This document shows, piece by piece, positions 51,363-60,878 of a DNA stretch of 64,000 nt (positions are counted from its first letter, which is position 1; each line of letters opens with the position of its first letter). The notes beneath the pieces were generated by a model, which was given only the letters and a program-made list of their open reading frames with translations, was not told the DNA's origin and did not search any database. The position numbers were made by a program, and so were the translations under genes. This stretch comes from JAWVFM01 sp038237625 (GTDB lineage: Bacteria; Actinomycetota; Thermoleophilia; Solirubrobacterales; 70-9), in NCBI GenBank assembly GCA_038237625.1, contig JBBRYM010000006.1, positions 1-64,000 of the forward strand, in the 5' to 3' direction.

Positions 51363-54300
51363 GCGGCGGGGCAGCCCGCGCAGATTTGACGGGTTGGATT
51401 CGCGGTCGGGACGTAGTCACCCTCGCGCATCCGGCGAACCAGCTCGGCGAGCCGCGCCTGCGCGGCATCGAGCTCCAGCAGGCCCATGGTCTCGATCACG
51501 GGCTCTTCTGGCGCCTCGAGGAAGAGGTGAATCGCCCGAACCGGTGCGCCCTCCACGCCCGCAGCGGCGGCGGCGACCAGCGCGTAGAGCTCGCGCTGGA
51601 CGCGGTAGTGCTCCCCGGGCTCGGAGACTCCGCCGGGGCCGATGGCGTCGGTCTTGAAGTCCACGACAACCGGGCCGGCGCCGTTTCGGGCCAGGAGGTC
51701 GATCTTGCCGCGGACGATCGTGGAGCCGAGCGGCAGCGCGAACGGGACCTCGGGCCGGACCTGGGCGCTCGCCAGCTCCCGGCGCAGGGATGACCCGAGC
51801 CAGCCGGTGACGAGGCGGGTGGCGCGTTCGAGTGAACCAGGGCCGGCTCCGGACACGAGCGCTGCGAGCCACTGCGGGTCGGGCTCGCGCCACCCGTTGC
51901 GTGCGCTCCATTCGAGCGCAGCGTGCACGGCGTTGCCGAAGACGAGCGAGCGCGAGCGGTGCTCCGCGGAGACCCGGTCGTCCTCGACTGTCCCGGCGGG
52001 CTCGTCTTCTTCGGTCAGCTCGGCGTCGGTCAGGTCGTTGTCGCTGAAGGTGAGCGCGCCCGGGGCAAGTCCCAGCACTCGCTCGGCGTAGAAGCGATAG
52101 CCGCAGCGCTCGTAGTCGGCGAGGGAGGAGTAGGAGAGGTGACCGACCGGGACCGGGCGCGGACCCGGCGCGGCGAGAGCAATCGCCGTCTGCGCTCCGG
52201 CCGCTTGGTCGGCCGCCGGGATCGGCTCGGGCCTGGCGTTCAGCCGTGCCACCTCCTCTTGGCCGGGGGCACTGACCCGGATCCGCAGCGGCGGATGGGC
52301 GATGTCGGCATCGCCGCCGTCCCAGCCCGCCGCAGCGAGAGCAGGCAGGAAGCGGCGGATGGGCGAGTCGGTTGCCTTGCGCTCATCGGGCATCTCCAGG
52401 TCGCTTTCCTTGAATGCGCCGCTCAAGATCAGCCGCCGCTGGGCCCTCGTCGCGGCGACGTAGACCAGCCGCGCGCCCTCATCCCATTCATTCGACTGCT
52501 CCTCTTCGCTCAAGTCGTGGAGCTGCCACAGGCCAAAGGACTTCGCCGTCTCGAACGCCAGCCGCATGCCGAACCTCGGGTTCGTCCCGCCGTGCTCGGC
52601 GTCGATGAGCACGTCCGCGTGGCGATGGCCCGCGGCAAGGCCGCGCTGGAGGTCGGGCACGGCAACGACTTCGAACTCGAGCCCCTTCGCCGCGTGGACA
52701 GTCATCACCCGCACGCCGTCGTGTCCCTCGGCGGTCACGGGCGCCATCCCCTCGCGCTCGTCGCGGCGGGTGCTGGCCTCCGCGGCGGCCAGGAAGGCAG
52801 TGAGGTCGCGCCCGTCGTGGTGCTCGAAGTCGCGCGCGAGGCGCATCAGCTTGCGAACGTTGGCCATTCGCCCCGTGCCGTCGCGGCGGCTGAGGAGCTC
52901 GATGTCGTAGTCGAACGTGCTCATCGTTCGCTCGATCAGCTCCTCGAGCGTCACGACGGGTGCCGCTGCCCGCAGAGCGGCCAGGGCTGAGCAGAAACGG
53001 CGTAGACGCTCGCAATCGTCGGCGTCGATCGCCTCGAGCCATTCGCCTCCCTCGTCGCCGGAATCCTGGCCGCCCGCGCCGAATGCACGATCGACGGTTG
53101 GCCATACGTGGCGGCCCTCGCCCGCCGCCTTGCGAAGGAGCCACAGGGCATCGGGACCGGCGGCGACAGCGGGCGAGGCCAGGGCCCCGAAGAGCATCTC
53201 GTCGTCGAGCGGGTTTGCGATCACGCCGAGCAGGCGGGTGAGGTCCTCGACCTGCTGCTGCGACCAGTACCCGCGGCCGCCAACGACGTATGGGTCGAGG
53301 CCGGCCCGCGCGAGCGCCTCCTGGTAGGCGTCGACGTGGGTGAAGGCCCGCAGGAGAACGACTGTCTCGCTGCGCTTGATCTCGCCGGCATCGACCAGCT
53401 CCCGAAGCCGCAGAGCGAGGCCGCGCGCCTCGGCGACGTACACCGGACTGCTCTCCGAAGGTGGCATCTCGCTCTCGGGCATCACGTCGGCCCAGCGCGT
53501 GACGTCCTTGCCGCGGGTGTCCTTGGTCAGCAGCAGGTCGACCGGCAGATCGGGCTCGACCGGGCCACCGGTGAGCGGCTCGTAGTCGCAGAGCAGCTCA
53601 GAGCCGAGGGAGTTGACCGCTCCCAGGATCGACGCGGTCGAGCGGAAGTTGCCCCGCAGGGCCATGACCGCCGAGCCCGGGGCGCCCAGAGCACGCGCTC
53701 TCTCCGCCCGGAACACCTCGAGGTCGGCGTTGCGAAAGCGATAGATCGACTGCTGTTCGTCGCCGACCACGAAAAGGCGGGTTTCGGGGCCGCGAAGTGC
53801 CTCGACGAGCGCAAGCTGCACGCGGCTCGTGTCCTGGAACTCGTCGACCATGACGTGCTCGAAGCGGCCCCTCCACTGCGCGGCCACCGGCTCGGAAGTC
53901 CGCAGGAGCTCGAGTGCCCCGAGCTCGAGGTCGGCGAAGTCGAGAGCCGAGCGCTCGGTCTTCAGCTCGCGGTAGCGGTCGCCGAACTCGGCGACCAGGG
54001 CGGCGAGCGCGTCGCGGGCGTCTTCGGCGGCCCGGACCTCGGCGGGGGTGAGCGGCTCGCCGGGTTCGCTTCCGGGCTTCTCGGAGCGGACTGGAGGGTC
54101 CAGCTCCGGCAGGCGCGGCGAGGCCATTCCCTGGCTTCGAAGCCGCTCGTAAAGGCCGATCGTCATCTTTCCCATCCGCCATCCCTCGAAGGCTGCGAGG
54201 GCGCGCCGCACGCCGTCGGCGGAGCTCTCGGTTACGGCGGCGACGGCCTCGGCGATCGCGCGCTCGCGCAAACGCCCCGCCTCGGCCTCGTCAAGCACGC

Positions 54301-54697
54301 GAAAGCGCGGGTCCAGTCCTGCTGCCAGGGGGTGGGCGCCGAGGAGCCGGCGGCAGAAGGCATGCATCGTCATGACCCATGCGCGCTCGGTCGCCCGTGC
54401 GAGGGTGCGCAGCTCGCGCTCCCGGACCGCGTCGGCACTGGAATACGCGCGGCGCAAGAGCTCGGCGCGCACGCGCTGACGAAGCTCGGCTGCGGCCCGC
54501 TCAGTGAAGGTGAAGGCGAGGACGCCCTCGATGTCGACGCCGTCTTCGGCGAGGGCGTCGCAATAGCGGCCCACGAGAACCCGCGTCTTGCCGCTGCCGG
54601 CCCCCGCCTCGCAGAAGACGTCGTGGTCGCGCGCGGCAACCGCGGCGGCCTGCTCTCCCGTGAACATCGGGGCGGGGGATTGCTCTGCCGGGCTCAT
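51320..54697 (-). CDS. addA: AddA-like UvrD/RecB helicase-nuclease
   Basis: The 1125 residues form a superfamily 1A helicase with Walker A EAGAGSGKTRVLVGRYC, FTFTERAAAELRQRV, the DExx box VMVDEFQDTSRVQ, GDEQQSIYRFRNADLEVF, and VMTVHAAKGLEFEVVAVPDL. The C-terminal RecB-type nuclease has GKIDLLARNG and VVVDFKTDAI. Cys residues in YERCGYRFYAERV and in the C-terminal CAGCPAAWNLC suggest an iron-sulfur staple in this nuclease. With AddB it resects double-strand breaks. The ATG overlaps the addB stop (ATGA). Confidence 0.9.
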   Translation of the reverse strand: MSPAEQSPAPMFTGEQAAAVAARDHDVFCEAGAGSGKTRVLVGRYCDALAEDGVDIEGVLAFTFTERAAAELRQRVRAELLRRAYSSADAVRERELRTLARATERAWVMTMHAFCRRLLGAHPLAAGLDPRFRVLDEAEAGRLRERAIAEAVAAVTESSADGVRRALAAFEGWRMGKMTIGLYERLRSQGMASPRLPELDPPVRSEKPGSEPGEPLTPAEVRAAEDARDALAALVAEFGDRYRELKTERSALDFADLELGALELLRTSEPVAAQWRGRFEHVMVDEFQDTSRVQLALVEALRGPETRLFVVGDEQQSIYRFRNADLEVFRAERARALGAPGSAVMALRGNFRSTASILGAVNSLGSELLCDYEPLTGGPVEPDLPVDLLLTKDTRGKDVTRWADVMPESEMPPSESSPVYVAEARGLALRLRELVDAGEIKRSETVVLLRAFTHVDAYQEALARAGLDPYVVGGRGYWSQQQVEDLTRLLGVIANPLDDEMLFGALASPAVAAGPDALWLLRKAAGEGRHVWPTVDRAFGAGGQDSGDEGGEWLEAIDADDCERLRRFCSALAALRAAAPVVTLEELIERTMSTFDYDIELLSRRDGTGRMANVRKLMRLARDFEHHDGRDLTAFLAAAEASTRRDEREGMAPVTAEGHDGVRVMTVHAAKGLEFEVVAVPDLQRGLAAGHRHADVLIDAEHGGTNPRFGMRLAFETAKSFGLWQLHDLSEEEQSNEWDEGARLVYVAATRAQRRLILSGAFKESDLEMPDERKATDSPIRRFLPALAAAGWDGGDADIAHPPLRIRVSAPGQEEVARLNARPEPIPAADQAAGAQTAIALAAPGPRPVPVGHLSYSSLADYERCGYRFYAERVLGLAPGALTFSDNDLTDAELTEEDEPAGTVEDDRVSAEHRSRSLVFGNAVHAALEWSARNGWREPDPQWLAALVSGAGPGSLERATRLVTGWLGSSLRRELASAQVRPEVPFALPLGSTIVRGKIDLLARNGAGPVVVDFKTDAIGPGGVSEPGEHYRVQRELYALVAAAAAGVEGAPVRAIHLFLEAPEEPVIETMGLLELDAAQARLAELVRRMREGDYVPTANPTRQICAGCPAAWNLCPHPAWRPRV

Positions 54698-57627
54698 CCG
54701 TCGTCGTCCTCGTCGTCGCCCTCGGCGCCGAGCGCCCGTTCCTTGCGGCAGATGGGCTGAAAGTGGCAGTAGCTCGGGCACTGCCCGCCGAGGGGATTGC
54801 GGCGGATCTCTCCTGCCTGCATCTCGCGGTCCGCCTCCGTGGCCCGGCCGACGGCATCGGCGAGCTCGCGCTCGAAGTCCTCGGGTTCCAGCAGGTCCGT
54901 GCGAACGAGATCGAGTCCGGCGAGGCGCTCGTCGCCCTTGACCCCGAGGCCGCGTGGCCGGCGGTCGCGATAGGCGGCAATCGGGTGGTAGAGACCGCCG
55001 ATCGTCTCGAGCCCGAGAATGTCCCGGACCGCTCGCATGTAGAGCGGGAGCTGAAGGAGCCCGCGATCCTCGAAGGCGCCGACGCCGTAGACCTTTCTGG
55101 ACGTCTTGTAGTCGCGCACGATCGCAGCGCGGCCATCGCGCCCTACGTCGACGCGGTCGACGAAGCCGTGGACCCGAAGGTCCCCGAGCCCGAGGGGATC
55201 GGGGTGGGCCTCGCCGAAGCCGAAGCTCCACTCGAACAGCTCGGGAACCGGGCGCAACTCGGTTTCGCTTGCGGCCTCCTCTTCCAGGAATGCCTCGAGC
55301 TGCGCCTGCACCCGGGCGATGGCGGTCCGCCGCTCCGCGCCCCGGGCCGAATCCGCGCTCAGCTCGGCGAGGATCTCGCGCATGCGCTTGCGCCATCGCG
55401 AGAGGTCGCCGGGGCGAGGGATGGTGTCGGCGCCCGGATGCTCGCGGTAGAGCGTTTCCAGGGTCTTGTGAACGATTCCCCCGAGCCACAGGGGGTCGGC
55501 TGTGGGCTCGAGGCGCTGCGGGCGGAGCTCGTGGTCGACGAACCACGCGTAGGAGCAGCCGAGCCAGCCTTCAAGCGAGCCGGCGCTCACGGCATCGCGG
55601 CCGGCGATGTCGGCCAGCACCTTCTGGTTTCGCAGGCCTCGGGGCTTGCGCTCGAGCCGGGCCTCGAGCGCCGCGAGGGCGCGCCTGCGGCCGCGCTCGG
55701 TGGTCGCTTCGCCGGGCAGAGGCACGACGCGCTCGGGGCCGCGCACGCGCGTCAGCGCCTCCTCGCTGCCGAGGGCGACCAGATCCGTCACCTCGTCGAC
55801 GAACGGCGAGCGCGACAACGCGGCCCCGTTTTCGTCGGACGAGCGCCAGCTCAGATAGAGGCGCTCGCGCGGGCGCGAAACGCAGGCGTGAAAGAGAAAT
55901 CGCTCCTCCTCGGCAGCGTCACGGCGTCGGAGCGCGGGGAAGCCGAGCGCCGCGCGGCGCTCGGGCCCGAGCAGCGGGTCGAGGCCGCCGCGAGCCGGAA
56001 AGGCGCCGTCCTGAAGACCGGCGCAGAAGAGGAAGCGAACCCTGGCCCCTCGCACCTTGTAGGGGCTGACGATCCGAATGCGTCCCTCCGCGGGGCCGCG
56101 CCAGGCCGGCACCCCCGCGCCCTCGATCGCGGCGATCGCATCCTCGAGGTCGGGCGGATCGACGCCCGCGAGGCCGCCGATCGATCCCAGCTCCGAGAGA
56201 AGCTCGGCCGCCGCGGCGCCGGCGCGCAGCTCCAGGGGGACCACCGGGGTCGGTGAATCCTCGCCACCGGCGCCCGCGAGCGGGGCGCGCTTGGCGTGGG
56301 GCCCCTCCGCGATGTTCCGGGCGATCCCGGCGAGAGCCGCGAGGCGGGCACCGGGAGCCTTGGCGCCGCGAAGCCTCGCCAGATGGCGGGGCGGGGTCTC
56401 CCAACCCTCGAACATCGCATCGATGGTCTCGGCCTCGCCACGGCGCACCGCGCGCTCGAGCCAATCGACCATCGAAGGCGGAGCCGTGGGATCGCAGCGC
56501 ATGTGGGCGAGCATGTCATCCGGAGTCCCGGTGGGCAGGGCAGCCCGGCAGAGGGCGAGAAGCGCCCGCCCCGTCCCGGTCCGCTCGAGCGGAATGGATG
56601 TCTCGAGAGCGGCCGGAAGCCCGTTTTCCTCCAGGACCGCCGCGATGAGCTCGCCGTCGGTCGCAGGATGGCGGGTCGTGATCAGGATCTGGTCGGGCTC
56701 GGCTCCAGCGGCGATCAACCTGGCTGCCTCGAGGGCGATCGCGTCGGCTTCGCCGCGCTCGCCGGCCGACTCCATGAGGACGAGGCCCTCGTCGGGCTCG
56801 ATTCGCTCGACGTCGCCCTCGAACAGGTGGCGATCGAGGTGGACCAGCGTCCGGCTCGGGCTGTGGCCGTCGGCGTGGGGAAGCTCGACCGTCTCGCCCA
56901 CGCCGATCTCGTCGCGAAGCTCCGCAAGAAGCCCTGCCCGGGCGCCGAGCGCGACGCGGTCGGAGTAGTTGATCGCCACCGTGACCTCGCATTGGCCGCC
57001 CAGCTCCACCAGAAGCTCGCGCTGCGCCACCGAGAGGTCGTCGAACCCGTAGACGAAGAGCGGCCTGGAGCCCCAGATCGCGGGGTCGGCACGCACCGCT
57101 GCCAGGACGCGCTCGGCGAGGAGCCCCTCGTCGCTACGCCTCATGCGGTCGCGCAACTCGCAATAGGTCTCCTGCAGCGCCGCGAGCTCGGACTCCGCGT
57201 CGCCGTCGGGAAGATCGGAGGCCGCCGCGGCCAGCTGGCCGGGACCGATCAGGGCCGCTCCGAGCTCGCTGAGCAGTGAATCGAGAGCCGGCGCGAATCC
57301 GGGTCGCGAGGCCGAGCGGCGCAGGACGCGAAGCGGCGTCGACGCCACGGCGACTCTCACCAGGGCCAGTCGCTCCGGCGTGGAGAGGGCGGGCCCGAGG
57401 GCGACGCCGTAGACCTCCGCGAGATCCGTGAACAGCCAGCGGAACGTGCGCAGGGAGATCCCGATCGACGCCCGGCCGTCGCCCGAGAGGTCGCGCTCGA
57501 AACGGCTCGCGTCCTGGCTCGTAGGCACGACCAGGACGGGCTCGCGGCCGGCGACTGCGTTCAGACGGGTCAGGAGCTCTCCGGCGCGGCCGGAGTTCGG
57601 GGGACCAACGATCAGCGAGACGGGCAT
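54694..57627 (-). CDS. addB: AddB-like helicase-homolog and PD-(D/E)XK nuclease
   Basis: The 977 residues start SLIVGPPNSGRAGELLTRLN, a degenerate Walker A (GPPNSGR lacks the usual Lys). The middle contains ILITTRHPATDGELIAAVLE and RIRIVSPYKVRGARVRFLFC, like helicase remnants. The C-terminal RecB-type nuclease has VHGFVDRVDVGRDGRAAIVR then DYKTSRKVYG. Cysteines in LGCSYAWFV and CPSYCHFQPIC match the iron-sulfur staple of AddB. It partners AddA, whose gene follows with a 4-bp overlap. Confidence 0.88.
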   Translation of the reverse strand: MPVSLIVGPPNSGRAGELLTRLNAVAGREPVLVVPTSQDASRFERDLSGDGRASIGISLRTFRWLFTDLAEVYGVALGPALSTPERLALVRVAVASTPLRVLRRSASRPGFAPALDSLLSELGAALIGPGQLAAAASDLPDGDAESELAALQETYCELRDRMRRSDEGLLAERVLAAVRADPAIWGSRPLFVYGFDDLSVAQRELLVELGGQCEVTVAINYSDRVALGARAGLLAELRDEIGVGETVELPHADGHSPSRTLVHLDRHLFEGDVERIEPDEGLVLMESAGERGEADAIALEAARLIAAGAEPDQILITTRHPATDGELIAAVLEENGLPAALETSIPLERTGTGRALLALCRAALPTGTPDDMLAHMRCDPTAPPSMVDWLERAVRRGEAETIDAMFEGWETPPRHLARLRGAKAPGARLAALAGIARNIAEGPHAKRAPLAGAGGEDSPTPVVPLELRAGAAAAELLSELGSIGGLAGVDPPDLEDAIAAIEGAGVPAWRGPAEGRIRIVSPYKVRGARVRFLFCAGLQDGAFPARGGLDPLLGPERRAALGFPALRRRDAAEEERFLFHACVSRPRERLYLSWRSSDENGAALSRSPFVDEVTDLVALGSEEALTRVRGPERVVPLPGEATTERGRRRALAALEARLERKPRGLRNQKVLADIAGRDAVSAGSLEGWLGCSYAWFVDHELRPQRLEPTADPLWLGGIVHKTLETLYREHPGADTIPRPGDLSRWRKRMREILAELSADSARGAERRTAIARVQAQLEAFLEEEAASETELRPVPELFEWSFGFGEAHPDPLGLGDLRVHGFVDRVDVGRDGRAAIVRDYKTSRKVYGVGAFEDRGLLQLPLYMRAVRDILGLETIGGLYHPIAAYRDRRPRGLGVKGDERLAGLDLVRTDLLEPEDFERELADAVGRATEADREMQAGEIRRNPLGGQCPSYCHFQPICRKERALGAEGDDEDDDG

Positions 57628-57696
57628 GCGCTTCAGAATAGGTCGCCCGTCAGCCCCCGCCGCTGACGTCCGATGACGGGCTTATCTTCGGCCGCG

Positions 57697-58152
57697 ATGA
57701 CCCTCTGCTTCATCGATCCCGCCGACGCGATCCGCGCGATCGCCGACTCGGTTGGCCGCGAGGCGCGCCGCCAGCTCCTCGGCGAGGCGGTTCGTGCCTG
57801 GGTTGACGAGATTCCCGACGACGAGCTCGAGTCGCACTACGCGCGGGCGATCTCCGAGCTCGACGAGCACGACATCTCGATGCTCGCCGCCTGGCACGCC
57901 TCGATGGACATCGGCCACCCGCTTCCCAATCGGGACTTCCTGATGGGGGCGTTCTCGTCGCTGGGCGACAACCGTCGCGAGGCCCTCAAGCTCGCCGCAG
58001 GCTTTCGCGGCGAGGAAGCCGTCGACGCCGGCGTCACCGAGGAGCGCGCGCTCGAGACCGTCCTCGATTGGCTCTCGCCCCCGCGCCTGATGGAGCTCGC
58101 GGCCGAAGCCGTCGAGCTTTACGTCTGGGACCGCGCCGGCTCAGACAACTAG
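57697..58152 (+). CDS. Small acidic helical protein, unknown function
   Basis: The 151 residues are rich in acidic residues and predicted almost entirely helical (LLGEAVRAWVDEIPDDELES, ARAISELDEHDISMLAAWHA). No motif is recognised. The ATG at 57697 is used; a reading from 57673 adds residues inside the divergent-gene spacer. It is divergent from addB and 55 bp upstream of the MFS gene on the same strand. Confidence 0.6.
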   Translation: MTLCFIDPADAIRAIADSVGREARRQLLGEAVRAWVDEIPDDELESHYARAISELDEHDISMLAAWHASMDIGHPLPNRDFLMGAFSSLGDNRREALKLAAGFRGEEAVDAGVTEERALETVLDWLSPPRLMELAAEAVELYVWDRAGSDN

Positions 58153-58207
58153 CGGCTCCGCGGGGCCGTTCGAGGGCCGCTGAACTCAATAGGTAGCGTC
58201 CCCCGCG

Positions 58208-59722
58208 ATGGGGATCTCGTTCAAATCGCGCCAGGGGCGGTGGATCGTCGCCATCACGGTGATCGGGTCGGGGATCGCGTTCCTCGAGGCGACGGTGGTG
58301 AACATCGCGCTGCCGGCGATGGGCAAGGACCTCGGCGCCAGCGTCAGCGGCCTGCAATGGGTGCTGAACGGCTACCTGCTGACGCTCGCGGCGCTGATCC
58401 TCCTGGGAGGGGCGCTGGGGGACCGACTGGGGCGCAGGCGGATGTTCGAGATCGGGGTCGTGTGGTTCACGCTTGCCTCCGCGGCCTGCGCGGCGGCTCC
58501 CAGCGTTGAAGTCCTCATCGGCGCCCGGGTTTTCCAGGGGATCGGGGGGGCTCTCCTCACGCCGGCGAGCCTCGCGATCATCGAGGCCACCTTCCGGCCC
58601 GAAGACCGCGCCCCTGCGATCGGCGCGTGGTCGGCGTTGACGGGAATCTCCGGAGCGGTGGGGCCGCTCGTAGGGGGCTATCTGATCGATGCGGTGTCCT
58701 GGCGGGCGATCTTTTTCATCAACCTGCCATTGGGCCTCTTCGTGGTGCTGGCCTCGCGCCGCCACGTCCCCGAGACGCGCGACACCGAGGCAACGGGACG
58801 TCTCGACTACCTAGGCCCCGCCCTGGCCGTGATCGGGCTGGCGGGCGCCACCTTCGCGCTGATCGAGGCGCGGGGAGGTGTGGGCACCGCCACGGCGATC
58901 GCGGTGGGAGCCATCGGCGTCGCGGCGCTCGTCGCGTTCGTGCAGGTGGAGGAGCGCCGGGCGAACCCCATGCTTCCGCTGGACATCTTCCGCTCGCGCC
59001 AGTTCACGAGCGCGAACGTCGTCACGTTCGCGGTCTACGGCGCGCTGGGCGGGGTGTTCTTCCTGCTCGTGGTGTTTCTGCAGGTCTCGCTGGGCTACAG
59101 CCCGATCGCCGCCGGGTCGGCGTCGCTGCCGATCACCGCGCTGATGCTGGCGCTCTCCTCGCGCTCGGGCGCGCTCGCGACCCGGATCGGGCCGCGGCTT
59201 CAGCTCACCGTCGGGCCGCTCCTGATCGCGGCGGCCATGCTGCTCATGACGCAGCTCGGGATGGGCGACTCATACGTTCGCGGCGTGCTGCCGGCGATGA
59301 TCGTCTTCGGCCTCGGCCTCGCCTGCACCGTGGCCCCGATCACCGCGACCGCCATGGCGGCAGCGCCCGCCCGCCATTCCGGGCTTGCCTCGGGCGTCAA
59401 CAACGCGGTGTCGCGAACCGCTCAGCTCTTCGCGGTGGCCGCGCTGCCCGTACTGGCGGGAATCTCCGGCTCCGACTACGCGAACGCCTCGGCGCTGCAG
59501 GACGGCTTTCACACCGCGATGCTGATCACCGCCGCCGCGGCGGCCGCGGGGGGCATCCTGGCCTGGTTCACGATCTCCAACGACGTCCTCGCCGGCGAAG
59601 ACCACGTGCACGCCGAGGGCGAGCACTGCACGCACTGCGCGGTCGCCGGGACCCCGCTCATCGAGCAGACCGGCGCTGAGAGGCGCGCCGAACCGGAGCC
59701 CGCTGCGGTCGGCGGCGGCTGA
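58208..59722 (+). CDS. MFS multidrug exporter (DHA2/EmrB-QacA type) with His/Cys tail
   Basis: The 504-residue transporter has 14 predicted helices. Signature pieces: VVNIALPAMGKDLGASVSGL, QWVLNGYLLTLAALILLGGA, GDRLGRRRMFEIG (motif A), and GPLVGGYLIDAVSWRAIFFI with the antiporter motif GPxxGG. It is a proton-driven drug or metabolite exporter. After the last helix comes a short tail with HVHAEGEHCTHCA, a His/Cys-rich patch not usual in the family. The ATG start gives a short cytoplasmic N-terminus. Confidence 0.9.
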   Translation: MGISFKSRQGRWIVAITVIGSGIAFLEATVVNIALPAMGKDLGASVSGLQWVLNGYLLTLAALILLGGALGDRLGRRRMFEIGVVWFTLASAACAAAPSVEVLIGARVFQGIGGALLTPASLAIIEATFRPEDRAPAIGAWSALTGISGAVGPLVGGYLIDAVSWRAIFFINLPLGLFVVLASRRHVPETRDTEATGRLDYLGPALAVIGLAGATFALIEARGGVGTATAIAVGAIGVAALVAFVQVEERRANPMLPLDIFRSRQFTSANVVTFAVYGALGGVFFLLVVFLQVSLGYSPIAAGSASLPITALMLALSSRSGALATRIGPRLQLTVGPLLIAAAMLLMTQLGMGDSYVRGVLPAMIVFGLGLACTVAPITATAMAAAPARHSGLASGVNNAVSRTAQLFAVAALPVLAGISGSDYANASALQDGFHTAMLITAAAAAAGGILAWFTISNDVLAGEDHVHAEGEHCTHCAVAGTPLIEQTGAERRAEPEPAAVGGG

Positions 59723-59724
59723 GC

Positions 59725-60372
59725 TCAGCCGCCGAGCGCCGCTTCGATCTCCTCGATCGCCTGATCGTTGGAGCGGAAGTGAACGGCGCGCAGACCGAGA
59801 TCCCGCGCCGCGTCGCAGTTGACGTTGACGTCGTCGACAAACAGGCAGGTCTCGGGATTCGGGCTCCCCAGCTTCTCCAGGGTCAGCTCGTAGATACCGG
59901 GGTCAGGCTTTCGCATCCCCACAAAGGCCGAGTCCACCACGAGCTCGAAGATCTCGTCGACCGGGAGCATGGTTCGCCACCGCGGCTCCCATTCGCGGAC
60001 GTTGTTGGTGAGAAGCGCCATTCGCCGGCCACCGTCCCGAGCCCGGCGCATCAGCTCGATCATCGGCTCATTCGGATGCAGGGCCTCGAAGTAGATCTCG
60101 CTGAAGCGGTGGAGCTCGGGCCGGTGGCCGAGCTCCGCCTCGAGCTCCGCCCCCAGGATTTCGAGGAAGTCGACTTCGGCCATCCTTCCGCGCTCGAGCT
60201 CGTAGAGTGGATGCTCGCCCTCGTCCTCGGCAATGCGCGTCATGGCCTTCCCAAGGGCCTCCATCGGAATCCCCGTCCGGTCCTGGACCGCCGCGAACGA
60301 CGCGAGCAGCGGAGTCGTCAGGACGCCGCCGAAGTCGGAGATGACCACCTCGATGCGGCCATCCGTGCTCAC
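59725..60372 (-). CDS. HAD-superfamily hydrolase (HAD-IA type)
   Basis: The 215 residues show HAD motif I as VVISDFGGVLTTPL with nucleophile Asp13 and Gly at the +2 position (DxG form, as in YihX-like and epoxide-hydrolase N-domain relatives), motif II MALLTNN, motif III Lys in MRKPDPGIYELTLEKLG, and motif IV FVDDVNVNCDAARDLG. A helical cap lies between I and II. It probably acts on a small phosphate ester; the substrate is unknown. Its ATG overlaps the stop of the upstream gene by 4 bp. Confidence 0.87.
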   Translation of the reverse strand: MSTDGRIEVVISDFGGVLTTPLLASFAAVQDRTGIPMEALGKAMTRIAEDEGEHPLYELERGRMAEVDFLEILGAELEAELGHRPELHRFSEIYFEALHPNEPMIELMRRARDGGRRMALLTNNVREWEPRWRTMLPVDEIFELVVDSAFVGMRKPDPGIYELTLEKLGSPNPETCLFVDDVNVNCDAARDLGLRAVHFRSNDQAIEEIEAALGG

Positions 60373-60878
60373 GGGCGGCTCAGGACGTCGAGCGTGCCGA
60401 ATCCCTCCGAGCCCGCCATCCGCATCGCCAAGAAGCTCCGCTCGACCGGCTCGGCATCGGCGCGCGAGGCGACGTCGCCCGCGGCGCGGACGATGGCGGC
60501 ATCCGCCCCCTGCGACGCTTCGAGGTTGACGCGAACGAGCCCGCCCGCGGCGTCTCGTTGGGTTGACACGAGGACGTCCTCTAGGGGTACGGGCTCGGCT
60601 CCGGCCCGTCCGTGGAGCGCGACCACGACGTCCTCGTCATGCCCGCCGGCGTTGCGGGGGCGAAGGGCCGCGTAGGCCAGAACGCATTCGTCCTCGAACG
60701 CAGCGGAGAGAACGCTCAGCGAGTGCCAGCGCTCCCAATCCAGTTCTCCGTTGACCTGCCAGGGCTGCTTGACGTCTTCGCCCGATGCCATCGCCCGTAG
60801 AAGGGCGGCGTCCCACTCGACCTCGATGGCGTCACCCTGGGGCTCGATCCGAACCGCGAGGGCGTGCGCCTCAGCCAT
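60369..60878 (-). CDS. Conserved hypothetical protein
   Basis: The 169 residues contain no motif I recognise. A long acidic/hydrophobic mix such as IEPQGDAIEVEWDAALLRAM and CVLAYAALRPRNAGGHDEDV suggests an alpha/beta cytosolic protein. It overlaps the HAD gene (ATGA) and the fxsA gene (8 bp), so the three are probably one transcript. Confidence 0.55.
   Translation of the reverse strand: MAEAHALAVRIEPQGDAIEVEWDAALLRAMASGEDVKQPWQVNGELDWERWHSLSVLSAAFEDECVLAYAALRPRNAGGHDEDVVVALHGRAGAEPVPLEDVLVSTQRDAAGGLVRVNLEASQGADAAIVRAAGDVASRADAEPVERSFLAMRMAGSEGFGTLDVLSRP

Noticed and set aside
54763..56256. Plus-strand open frame of 497 codons opposite addB
   Set aside because: It is an antisense shadow of the AddB nuclease gene; the addB frame has all expected motifs.
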